A stretch of 64,000 nucleotides of DNA from the NCBI GenBank assembly GCA_937967505.1, contig CALCJM010000008.1:1-64000 (forward strand). The letters are read 5' to 3'. How positions within the stretch are numbered: the stretch's first letter is position 1; each line of letters begins with the position of its first letter. The DNA is from an uncultured Pirellulaceae bacterium. GTDB lineage: Bacteria > Planctomycetota > Planctomycetia > Pirellulales > Pirellulaceae. Below the pieces are notes generated by a model that saw only the letters and a program-made list of their open reading frames with translations, did not search any database and was not told the DNA's origin. Below are positions 36,519-44,085 of this stretch, piece after piece. A program made the translations under genes and the position numbers.

Positions 36519-37664
36519 TTAATATCTTCCCTCAATTTCTGACAAAACATAGCCGTCGGATTCAACTTTTTTTCTTGCTTCCAAGGCTGCGGTAGCGTCG
36601 GCATGATTGATCTGCCGCAACGCCCAAGCACTTGCCCCACGCACCAAAGGCTCTTCATCGTTGATCCCTCGCGTCAATGCCCCGATAGATTCCGGATCCG
36701 CTCCGTTGCCCAGCGCGATCGCGGCGTTGCGCAGGATGCCCCGTCGCTTCGGCCGCCAGAGAGGCGTCTTGCGAAATCGGGCGCGGAATTCATCGTCAGT
36801 TAACTGGAACAGCTCAGGCAAATCCAGTGGATTGTGCCCCGGCAACGGCTCGAACGCAGGCTCGGTCGACAGTGGCGCTTTGCGGTTCCAAGGACAGACC
36901 TCCTGGCATATATCGCAACCCAGAATCCAGTTCTGCATCTGTTTGCGAAGCGGAACGTCGATCGGCGAGCGGTGTTCGATGGTCAGGTAGCTGATGCATT
37001 TATTGGCGTCCAAAATATGAGGTGCCACAAATGCGTCCGTCGGACAGGCGTCAATGCAGGCGGTGCAGGTTCCGCAGTGGAAGGACTCAAACGCGTCGTC
37101 CCATTCTAGGGGCTGATCGATCAACACCGCAGCGATAAAAAAGTAGCTGCCGATGGTTTTGTTGATCAGCATTGTGTTCTTTGCGGCCCAACCCATCCCC
37201 GCAGTGCGCGCGAACTCCCGTTCCAGCAACGGAGCGGTATCGACGATCCCCCGGGTTCTGGCATCCGGCAGCAGGACCTGTATTTGCTTACATAGCTGTT
37301 TCAAGCGTTTGTGGATCAAATCATGATAATCCATTTGCCCCCATGCATATCGCGCGATCCGGCCGGTCAACTGGCGTCCGGTCACCGGCTGGCGCGTCTG
37401 GTAGGGCATGGCCAACATCAGCACGCTGACCGACTCCTCCATCACAAAGTTCGGATGACTGTAGGCTTGCTGACGCGTCTCCAGATATTCCATTTCGCCA
37501 TGGAACTGCTGCTGCAACCACACCTGAAACTGTCCCAAGGTGCCCGGGGTTACCGCCGGCGCACACCCTGATACTTGAAACCCCAGTGCAGACGCTTCGG
37601 ATTTTAACGATTGCGTCAATTGTGACAGGTCAGACATCGGGACAGACATAAAAAACAGTGGCAT
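36519..37664 (-). CDS. queG: Epoxyqueuosine reductase
   Basis: 381 residues. The cobalamin-binding/iron-sulfur enzyme signature is clear: IVDTAPLLEREFARTAGMGW and AKNTMLINK, followed by two 4Fe-4S motifs, CGTCTACIDACP and CDICQEVCPWN, the second feeding back on the first as in QueG. The C-terminus has HEAT-like repeats (LRNAAIALGNG, GASAWALRQINHADA). It reduces epoxyqueuosine to queuosine in tRNA, the last step of that pathway. The true start may be one of the internal ATGs at 37649 or 37637 (MSDLSQL), since the first nine residues are atypical. No other queuosine genes are in the window. Confidence 0.95.
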   Translation of the reverse strand: MPLFFMSVPMSDLSQLTQSLKSEASALGFQVSGCAPAVTPGTLGQFQVWLQQQFHGEMEYLETRQQAYSHPNFVMEESVSVLMLAMPYQTRQPVTGRQLTGRIARYAWGQMDYHDLIHKRLKQLCKQIQVLLPDARTRGIVDTAPLLEREFARTAGMGWAAKNTMLINKTIGSYFFIAAVLIDQPLEWDDAFESFHCGTCTACIDACPTDAFVAPHILDANKCISYLTIEHRSPIDVPLRKQMQNWILGCDICQEVCPWNRKAPLSTEPAFEPLPGHNPLDLPELFQLTDDEFRARFRKTPLWRPKRRGILRNAAIALGNGADPESIGALTRGINDEEPLVRGASAWALRQINHADATAALEARKKVESDGYVLSEIEGRY

Positions 37665-37816
37665 CCATTTGACAAAGTGTATTGCATCGTCGCGGGTTGT
37701 GTTTAGTGTGGGAGTGGGCGTTTGATCAGGGGAAAAATTGACCTATCTCGCCTGACATTCCAGTTTTGGAACTGCAACACCGACCCACATCCTCCGATCC
37801 ATTGAAGGACAATCAC

Positions 37817-38404
37817 ATGAAACGCATGCTCATCGTGGCAATTGCGGTCGTGGCATTGATGACGACTGCCACCGCTGACGCCTCCGCTCAAAGTTACAAC
37901 AACGGCTACGGTTTTGGAAGCGGCGTTCGCCAGACCATTCGCCAACAGGGAAATATCTACGGTGGTGGTTGCTTCGCCGGCAATTTTGGCTACCGCAATC
38001 GTGGCGTCATTGACCGCATCTCGCAGCCACCCTACTTTGCACAATTCCCACCTGTCTACTACAGCGGTATTGTTCGCCGCCCCTACGGCGTCAGCCCCTT
38101 CGCAGCACCTCCGGGCATTGCCCCGGTTGAACTGAACATGCCGGTCGAGGGCTCGCATCCGATAACCATCAAAAATCCCTACGCCACTTCAACACCAGTG
38201 TCTGCTCCCAAGAAGCGGCCCGTGCGTGTGAAGAAGGCCGAGGCCAAGAAAATTGACAACCAGACCACCTGGGTCAAGAACCCATTCTTCGTAACGGAAG
38301 CGGCAGAAATCGCTGAAGTGAAATCTGAATCGGTCCTGCTGTCGAACAGTAACGTCACCGAAATCGCGCTGATCGACCTAGTCGAACTGGCAATGTTCAA
38401 GTAG
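37817..38404 (+). CDS. Small secreted planctomycete-type protein
   Basis: 195 residues from the ATG at 37817, preceded by GAAGGA at eight bases. The signal peptide (MKRMLIVAIAVVALMTTATA) ends near ASAQS. The mature N-terminus is Gly/Asn/Tyr-rich, then comes FPPVYYSGIVRRPYGVSPFA, a motif I associate with small exported proteins found repeatedly in Pirellulales. A Lys/Arg-rich stretch (about 135-155) precedes an ordered C-terminus. Function unknown; possibly cell-surface. It is single and ends before an intrinsic terminator. Confidence 0.75.
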   Translation: MKRMLIVAIAVVALMTTATADASAQSYNNGYGFGSGVRQTIRQQGNIYGGGCFAGNFGYRNRGVIDRISQPPYFAQFPPVYYSGIVRRPYGVSPFAAPPGIAPVELNMPVEGSHPITIKNPYATSTPVSAPKKRPVRVKKAEAKKIDNQTTWVKNPFFVTEAAEIAEVKSESVLLSNSNVTEIALIDLVELAMFK

Positions 38405-38430
38405 GCCCTTGCCGCAATCAAATACGCCTT

Positions 38431-38463
38431 ACAGCGATCGACTGCATTGTCGGTCGCTGTTTT
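38431..38463 (+). terminator. Intrinsic terminator after the small secreted protein gene
   Basis: ACAGCGATCGAC pairs with GTCGGTCGCTGT (one mismatch) around a 6-base loop and is followed by TTTT. It lies 27 bases after the stop at 38404. Confidence 0.8.
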
Positions 38464-38510
38464 GCGTTGAGATAGGTTATTGCGGGATGATATGGTGGCA
38501 GGGTCTAGGG

Positions 38511-39515
38511 CTAACTGCCGTAGTTGTCCTTCCACAGACATCCGGCCCAGGACCATCCCACACCAAAACCAACCAGCATATGTGTCTGGCCCTGTTCGAG
38601 TTTTTGTTCCTGTCGCAACTGGTGGATCAGGATCGGCAGCGTCGATGAAACCGTGTTGCCTACGTCCTTGAGACGGATCGGCATTTGCCCCGCCGGTAGT
38701 TCCATGATGGTGATCAATTGGTCCAGCATTTTGAAGGTGGCCTGATGGAACAGGAAAAAGCCAAGGTCTTCTTTTTTGAGATTCCCGGTTTCGAGGACTG
38801 AATCCACCAGCCCCGGGATCTGTCCGGCGGTAAATTTGATCAACGCTGGCCCGTCCATGTACAACTCGCTTTTCCAGCGTTTGCGTTTGCGGGGGCCGAT
38901 TCGATCCTGTTGAGCGCGATGGCCACCTTTGGCAACCAGCAACGTATCGGCACCACTGCCATCGGTTCCAAACTTGAACCCGGAAAACGCGGGAGCGTCT
39001 GAGGCCTCGATCAGCGTCGCGGCGGCCCCGTCACCGAAAATCGTGCGCAGACTACGATCGTGCTGGTCGATGAATTTTGAGTAGGTCTCCGAGGTAATAA
39101 ACAGGATTCGTTTGGCGGCACCGGAGCGTATCAACCCGTCGGCCATCGACAGCCCGTAGACAAACCCGCTACAGCCAAGATTAAAATCCAACGCACCGGC
39201 AGAGGTGGGTAGTCCCAACCGGTCCTGAATCAGACACGCGGTCGTGGGCAGCGGATAGTCGGGCGTTTGCGTGCAGAACAGCAAAAAATCGATCGACTGC
39301 GGGTCGATATCAAATTCCGCGAACAATTTTTCTGCTGCTTTCACACCTAAATCGGAGGAACATTCTCCTTCGGCGGCGATGTGTCGTTGATAGATTCCGG
39401 TCTTGGAGGCGATCAGATCCATGTCCCAGCGTGGATTGTCGGCACTTAATTCTGCGTTGGTTTCGATCCTCTCGGGCAGGTGAATCGAAATGGGTCCGAT
39501 AGCGGCGTACTTCAC
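38511..39515 (-). CDS. 3-oxoacyl-ACP synthase III-like enzyme (KAS III)
   Basis: 334 residues, the normal FabH size. The thiolase-fold triad is complete: Cys115 in FNLGCSGF, His257 in FHQATF and Asn287 in VGNTVSST. The glycine-rich C-terminal loop GFGVGWSWAG is present. FabH condenses an acyl-CoA with malonyl-ACP to start fatty-acid synthesis. It is not in a fatty-acid operon, and the region after residue 205 carries a basic insert (GPRKRKRWKS), so it could belong to a specialised lipid or secondary pathway. The gene behind it (39617) is unrelated. Confidence 0.9.
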   Translation of the reverse strand: MKYAAIGPISIHLPERIETNAELSADNPRWDMDLIASKTGIYQRHIAAEGECSSDLGVKAAEKLFAEFDIDPQSIDFLLFCTQTPDYPLPTTACLIQDRLGLPTSAGALDFNLGCSGFVYGLSMADGLIRSGAAKRILFITSETYSKFIDQHDRSLRTIFGDGAAATLIEASDAPAFSGFKFGTDGSGADTLLVAKGGHRAQQDRIGPRKRKRWKSELYMDGPALIKFTAGQIPGLVDSVLETGNLKKEDLGFFLFHQATFKMLDQLITIMELPAGQMPIRLKDVGNTVSSTLPILIHQLRQEQKLEQGQTHMLVGFGVGWSWAGCLWKDNYGS

Positions 39516-39616
39516 TGAAATTCCTGATGGCCAATAAGCAGAGGTGGAGGATATTCGCAGGCCACCGTGGGCTGGAAACCTCGAAAGCTACCAAAATGTG
39601 CACGAATGCTAAAGGT

Positions 39617-40507
39617 TTACTGGGCAGTTTTGGGGAGTTTTTCCGTGCTTCCATTCACGTAAGAGTCCCGCGTTTGCTTCGATTTGGCGAACGTCTCGAA
39701 AAGTTGTTGGTGGTCACGACTCTCAATCATCGCCTTGATCCGGTCCAGCGACGCCGCATAGTCCTCAATCATTTCGAGAATTGCTGCCCGGTTTTCGATA
39801 CAAATATCGCTCCACATGGTCGGATCGCTGGACGCAATTCTGGACAGGTCACGAAATCCCCCGGCGGCAAACTGGAAGATTTCGTCCACAAACCGCGTCC
39901 CGGCCAGCGTATCGACCAACGCGTAGGCGACCACGTGCGGAAGATGGCTGGTTGCAGCCAGGACACTGTCGTGCTGTTCCACCCCCAGCCGTGCAACATC
40001 GGCACCGGCGGCCTGCCACATGGCCGTCACCACTTCGACCGCCTGGCAATCGGTGTGTTCCAACGGGGTCAGAATCACCTTGTGGTTTTGGTACAGCGAC
40101 TCAAACGCGGCCTCAACACCACTCTTCTCCCGGCCGGCGATCGGATGGGCCGGCACAAATCGTCCGGGTACACTGCCGAAGACTTTTCTGGCCGCCGCGA
40201 CGACGCTGGCCTTGCTGCTGCCACCGTCGGTAATAATCACCTTCGGTGAGAGGCCGTTCTTGAATTTCTGCATCACCGCTTCCATCGCCCGCATCGGTAC
40301 GCTCAGGAAGACGACTTCAGCATCTTTAACGGCGGCTTCAGGATCCAGTTCGAAGTCATCAATGACGCCAAGTTCAACAGCGCGTTTCAGATGAGCTTCG
40401 TCTCGGCTACAACCGGTAATCTGTTCACAGAAACCCGCTTTTTTAAGCGCCAACGCCAGAGAGCCGCCGATCAGGCCCACGCCAAAGATAGTCAGTTTTT
40501 TGATCAT
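39617..40507 (-). CDS. tyrA: Prephenate/arogenate dehydrogenase
   Basis: 296 residues. An N-terminal Rossmann domain (FGVGLIGGSLALALKKAG) binds NAD(P). The catalytic region includes VPAHPIAGREKSGVEAA and the helical domain has HDSVLAATSHLPHVVAYAL, both typical of TyrA. It oxidatively decarboxylates prephenate or arogenate in tyrosine biosynthesis. There is no fused chorismate mutase or ACT domain. No other aromatic pathway genes are adjacent. ATG start at 40507. Confidence 0.92.
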   Translation of the reverse strand: MIKKLTIFGVGLIGGSLALALKKAGFCEQITGCSRDEAHLKRAVELGVIDDFELDPEAAVKDAEVVFLSVPMRAMEAVMQKFKNGLSPKVIITDGGSSKASVVAAARKVFGSVPGRFVPAHPIAGREKSGVEAAFESLYQNHKVILTPLEHTDCQAVEVVTAMWQAAGADVARLGVEQHDSVLAATSHLPHVVAYALVDTLAGTRFVDEIFQFAAGGFRDLSRIASSDPTMWSDICIENRAAILEMIEDYAASLDRIKAMIESRDHQQLFETFAKSKQTRDSYVNGSTEKLPKTAQ

Positions 40508-40569
40508 CGAAAGAGTATAGCCGCCGATTGCCCGATCTGCCAGTTCACCCGAACCGCGCCACTGAAGCT

Positions 40570-40595
40570 GACCGGCCCCCCTTGAGGGGCCGGTC
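40570..40595. other. Perfect GC-rich hairpin
   Basis: GACCGGCCCC (40570-40579) pairs with GGGGCCGGTC (40586-40595) around a 6-base loop, directly left of repeat copy C. No T-run follows on the minus strand, so a rho-independent terminator for the upstream gspF-like gene is only a possibility. Confidence 0.5.
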
Positions 40596-40600
40596 GTTTA

Positions 40601-40693
40601 GGCGATTGGCAGTTGAAGGCATACGTTGGCGATGCTGCCAGCTTCGCTCCGACGCTGGCAGCGTCGCCAACGGATAGTAAATTCCTAACTGCC
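40601..40693. repeat. Dispersed palindromic repeat, copy C (most complete)
   Basis: It has outer inverted ends GGCAGTT (40608-40614) and AACTGCC (40687-40693), and a core palindrome 40624-40672 nearly identical to copy B. This copy defines the element as about 90-95 bp with no coding capacity. It lies between two minus-strand genes. Confidence 0.88.
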
Positions 40694-40700
40694 AGCCGCC

Positions 40701-41732
40701 TTACGGTAGCAATTCGTTGATCTGATCGATCCACATTTTTTTGTACATCATGATGACGGCTCCTCCAATGACGACCGCCACGAACGCAAATGTCAATGCA
40801 AAACCGATCGTGCCCAACACTTTCATGTTCTGTTCGGCCTTGTTCTGCAAATCGCGCGAGGCCCGGTCCATCGTTTCCGCCAGTTCTCCGGCCGTTTCCC
40901 CCACGTCAATGTAGTCCAAATAATCCTGCGGAAACGCGTCAGTCGCACGGTACGTTTTATAGAACGTTTTGCCGCTGCGCAGCTGTTCGCAAACCTCCTC
41001 CTCCAATGATTCGTAGTAATAGTTCTCGGTCGCCCCCAGTGCCAGACGAGCATTATCCAACGCGTCCATGCCTGCGTTTTCCGCAACCGACATGGTCCAC
41101 GCCATGCGTGAGAGCGCCAGACATTCAATCGTCTTGCCCAGCAACGGTGTCCGCCGGGCGATTCGCATCGGCAACGTACCGAACCAGCCTTTGACCGCGC
41201 CCGCAACCAGCAACGCCACCGAGCCAAAAAAGATCGTCACCACTGCGATGTACAACAGCAAATTCCCCGTAGTGCTCCCCATGCCGAACCAGTCTATCGG
41301 TTCGGTCATGCCGCCAATATCAACCATCACGTAGTGCAACAGGGGAATCATGATCCCGACCAACAACACGCTGGCCCCCAGCTCAAATGCCGGCCACGCG
41401 ATCGAGATCAAAAACTTGTTGCGAAATTCGACCAAATCTTTGTAGTGCGTGGCCAGCCTGCCGAAAGACTCCTCCAGCCGCCCGCCAGCCTCCCCGGCCA
41501 TCACAACCGCGATCGCCAGTTCGGGAAAATAGCCATCCAGCGACCTCATGGCCGTGGCCAACGCCGTCCCCTCTTTCAGGCTGTTGACGACCCGGTTGGC
41601 TTTCAGACGATCCGTCGGACCACCGATCTCACGTTCTTTTTTATACGCCGATAACAGATCGATCCCGGCACCGTAGCTGGTCTCCAGACGCTTGAACAGT
41701 TTGGCCATTTTGTTGTAGGTAATTCTGGACAT
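40701..41732 (-). CDS. Type II secretion/type IV pilus inner-membrane protein (GspF/PilC family)
   Basis: 343 residues from the ATG at 41732 (MSRITYNKMAKLFKRLETSYGAGI); 41 upstream codons in the same frame do not look like this family. Two T2SSF domains are visible, each with the amphipathic start (LFKRLETSYGAGID and LSRMAWTMSVAENAGM) and GEAGGRLEESF / GETAGELAETM helices, plus three membrane helices. GspF/PilC is the platform protein of type II secretion or type IV pili. There is no ATPase (GspE) or pseudopilin gene in the window, so it may serve a distant cluster. Confidence 0.88.
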   Translation of the reverse strand: MSRITYNKMAKLFKRLETSYGAGIDLLSAYKKEREIGGPTDRLKANRVVNSLKEGTALATAMRSLDGYFPELAIAVVMAGEAGGRLEESFGRLATHYKDLVEFRNKFLISIAWPAFELGASVLLVGIMIPLLHYVMVDIGGMTEPIDWFGMGSTTGNLLLYIAVVTIFFGSVALLVAGAVKGWFGTLPMRIARRTPLLGKTIECLALSRMAWTMSVAENAGMDALDNARLALGATENYYYESLEEEVCEQLRSGKTFYKTYRATDAFPQDYLDYIDVGETAGELAETMDRASRDLQNKAEQNMKVLGTIGFALTFAFVAVVIGGAVIMMYKKMWIDQINELLP

Positions 41733-41799
41733 TGGCAATCTGAAGGGTGGAATGACTTTTAGAACGTGTGTGAGCGAATAATCCTGAGATATTCGGTCT

Positions 41800-41805
41800 A
41801 TTATA
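41800..41805 (-). promoter_or_regulatory. -10-like TATAAT for the gspF-like gene
   Basis: A perfect TATAAT on the minus strand, about 68 bases upstream of the ATG at 41732. The -35 region at 17 bases is poor. Confidence 0.3.
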
Positions 41806-41839
41806 AAGCAAACCTGTGGAAAAGTGTATTTTCTGTGAG

Positions 41840-41867
41840 TGACTTTCCCGTTCACAGGTCGATAATA
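41840..41867 (+). promoter_or_regulatory. Candidate promoter for the HEAT-like secreted protein gene
   Basis: GTGACT (41840-41845), 16-base spacer, GATAAT (41862-41867); the start codon follows at 41909. Confidence 0.3.
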
Positions 41868-41908
41868 GACGGGTCATTTCCATTTCTGCTCACAGGGCGG
41901 CCGGCACA

Positions 41909-43177
41909 ATGCTCAAAACACCTAAACTTTCTTATGGCCCGTTGATGCTGCTGCTGCTGTCGGCACTGCCTGTCTTCGCCGACGAACTGCCGGACCGAAT
42001 CAAACTTCGATCGGGTGCAGAACTGCGGGTGAAAATTATGAGCACGCCCCAAACGGAAAAACGATCCTATGTGGTTTTTAAAACCGAATCGGGCGCGACA
42101 GTCAAGCTGGAACGCAAACGCATCGCCAGCCTGCTGAAGTCTGACGAGGCCAACGAGGCGTACCTTCGGCACTTGGGGACCCGCCAGGAAACCGTTGCCT
42201 GGCATCTTGAGATTATTGAATGGTGCAAGGATCAGCCCCAAGGACGTTTGAAATTTCGCGACGAAATCCGTTACCACCGTGAGATGATTCTGAGGATCGA
42301 TCCCGATGACCTGAAAGCCCGTAAACTACTCGGCTACCAGCGTGTGGGTTCCGGACAGTGGATGCTGGAAGATTTACTGTATGATCGATACGGTTACGAA
42401 CGCAACGGAGCGACCATCACACCAAAACTGTTTCGACGCATCGACCAGGGCGATCAACAGGCCAACGTATTGAATGCGGTTTTTAAAAAGCAGTTCAAGC
42501 TATGGCTGCGGGATGTAAAAAGAGGGCGCGTTGCTAACCAACAACTTCAGCAGCGTCTGTTTCAACTTTGCACCGAATCGACTGCCTACCTGATTTTTGA
42601 ACAGCACGCCAGGCAGGAGACGCGCCCCAACGTGCGAGCCATGTATATCGATGCTTTTGGCAGAGTGCCGTCCCGGGCGGCCACCGGAGCGCTGGTTTAC
42701 TTTTCCGTAAACGATCCCATCGACGAACTGAGGGAACAGGCGGCAACACTTCTTCAGCAACCCGATTTTGACCAGGGTTTGGCAATGACACGCATGTCAG
42801 AATTCATGTCCAACCCAAACAACCGAGTCATCAACGAGGCTGCGTTTGCGATCAAGGAACTGGCTCAACCCGGTGACAATTCCTTTTTGCGCGATGTCAT
42901 GCTGCGTCTGACCGACGCATTGGTCACCACGCACATTGTCCCCAAAGCCGGTGCCATTGAGGAAGGAAGACTCGACGTTAATTTTGGCGGAATTGGGCCG
43001 GACAGTTTTACCACCGGCGGCGGCCCACAAACCGAACAAGTGCAAATGAGAAACGGTTCGGTACTGTCAACGCTGAAGAAGATGACCGGCAAGGATTTTG
43101 GATACAATAAAAAACGTTGGGAACAATTTTTTGTTGAAAACTACTCACTGGCGGACGCTACCGTCAGGGCGGATTAA
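41909..43177 (+). CDS. Secreted HEAT-like protein of unknown function
   Basis: 422 residues with a signal peptide (MLKTPKLSYGPLMLLLLSA) ending near VFADE. An SH3/beta-like segment (about 25-75: DRIKLRSGAELRVKIMS) is followed by helical regions; residues of about 230-330 look like HEAT repeats (VRAMYIDAFGRV, LREQAATLLQQ, NRVINEAAFAIKEL). The fold suggests protein-protein contacts in the periplasm. No catalytic site recognised. The last four bases overlap the 3' end of the convergent fdhD gene. Confidence 0.65.
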   Translation: MLKTPKLSYGPLMLLLLSALPVFADELPDRIKLRSGAELRVKIMSTPQTEKRSYVVFKTESGATVKLERKRIASLLKSDEANEAYLRHLGTRQETVAWHLEIIEWCKDQPQGRLKFRDEIRYHREMILRIDPDDLKARKLLGYQRVGSGQWMLEDLLYDRYGYERNGATITPKLFRRIDQGDQQANVLNAVFKKQFKLWLRDVKRGRVANQQLQQRLFQLCTESTAYLIFEQHARQETRPNVRAMYIDAFGRVPSRAATGALVYFSVNDPIDELREQAATLLQQPDFDQGLAMTRMSEFMSNPNNRVINEAAFAIKELAQPGDNSFLRDVMLRLTDALVTTHIVPKAGAIEEGRLDVNFGGIGPDSFTTGGGPQTEQVQMRNGSVLSTLKKMTGKDFGYNKKRWEQFFVENYSLADATVRAD

Positions 43178-44085
43178 GACGCTGCGGCGATCCGGTCCGG
43201 TTTTGAATAGACGTTGAATTTCTCACCGGTATTGAATCCCACCAACGTCAAACCAAATCGCGCGGCCAGCTCCACCGCCAAACTCGATGGTGCCCCCACC
43301 GCTACCATGACGGGAATGCGCGCGATCAACGCTTTTTGTACCAGTTCGAAACTGGCGCGACCACTGACCACCAAAATCGACGCGTTCATCACCGCCGCAC
43401 CGCGCGCGGTTTCTGCTTTGACCAGCAACTGATGTCCGATCAGTTTGTCTACCGCATTGTGTCGGCCCACGTCTTCCCGCAGATCCAGCAAATTGCTCCG
43501 GGCGTCAAACAACCCCGCCGCATGCAGTCCTCCAGTGCTACCGAAAACGTCCTGCCGCTGACGCAGTTGATCCGGCAGACTGCGGATCAATGCCGGGGCA
43601 ACCGTCAGGGCGCTCTCAATCGGCAGCACGTTTTGTGCCTCCACTGCATCAAGCGCGGCTTTCCCGCAAACACCGCAACTGGATGTCGTGTAAAAATGGC
43701 GTTGGAGTTTACTCATATCGATCCCGACAGCGGGTGAAAGATTCACGCGCAGCTGGTTGCTGATTGTCTCTCCGGTCCCTACCGTTCCGCAGAACTCGAA
43801 ACTGTCGATTTCATCGCCCGATTCAATGATCCCCTCGCTTAACAAAAACCCCGCAGCCAGCTGATAGTCATCACCCGGTGTACGCATCGTGATCGACAGA
43901 CTGCGATCTTTGCGATCCCCGGCTGTGCCGAACACGATCCGTATCTCCAGCGGGCTTTCGATAGCGACCGAATCCTCCACGTCCATCACCTTTGATGGGT
44001 CAAGGTGCCGTTCCGAAAAATGAAATCGCCTGACAGAGACTGTTTTCTCACCAACCGTTTTCTTTTGATCTGCTGATTCGCTCAT
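43174..44085 (-). CDS. fdhD: FdhD-family sulfurtransferase for formate dehydrogenase
   Basis: 303 residues. The FdhD hallmark CxxC is at C137/C140 (SSCGVCGKAAL). Other family stretches are AAGFLLSEGII, FGSTGGLHAAGLFD, LREDVGRHNAVDKLIGH, LVVSGRASFELVQKA and GFNTGEKFNVYS. FdhD moves sulfur from IscS to the Mo/W-bis-MGD cofactor of formate dehydrogenase and related enzymes in the cytoplasm. Its ATG overlaps the stop of the upstream membrane protein gene as ATGA, so translation is probably coupled. No formate dehydrogenase subunit is encoded in the window. Confidence 0.94.
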   Translation of the reverse strand: MSESADQKKTVGEKTVSVRRFHFSERHLDPSKVMDVEDSVAIESPLEIRIVFGTAGDRKDRSLSITMRTPGDDYQLAAGFLLSEGIIESGDEIDSFEFCGTVGTGETISNQLRVNLSPAVGIDMSKLQRHFYTTSSCGVCGKAALDAVEAQNVLPIESALTVAPALIRSLPDQLRQRQDVFGSTGGLHAAGLFDARSNLLDLREDVGRHNAVDKLIGHQLLVKAETARGAAVMNASILVVSGRASFELVQKALIARIPVMVAVGAPSSLAVELAARFGLTLVGFNTGEKFNVYSKPDRIAAAS

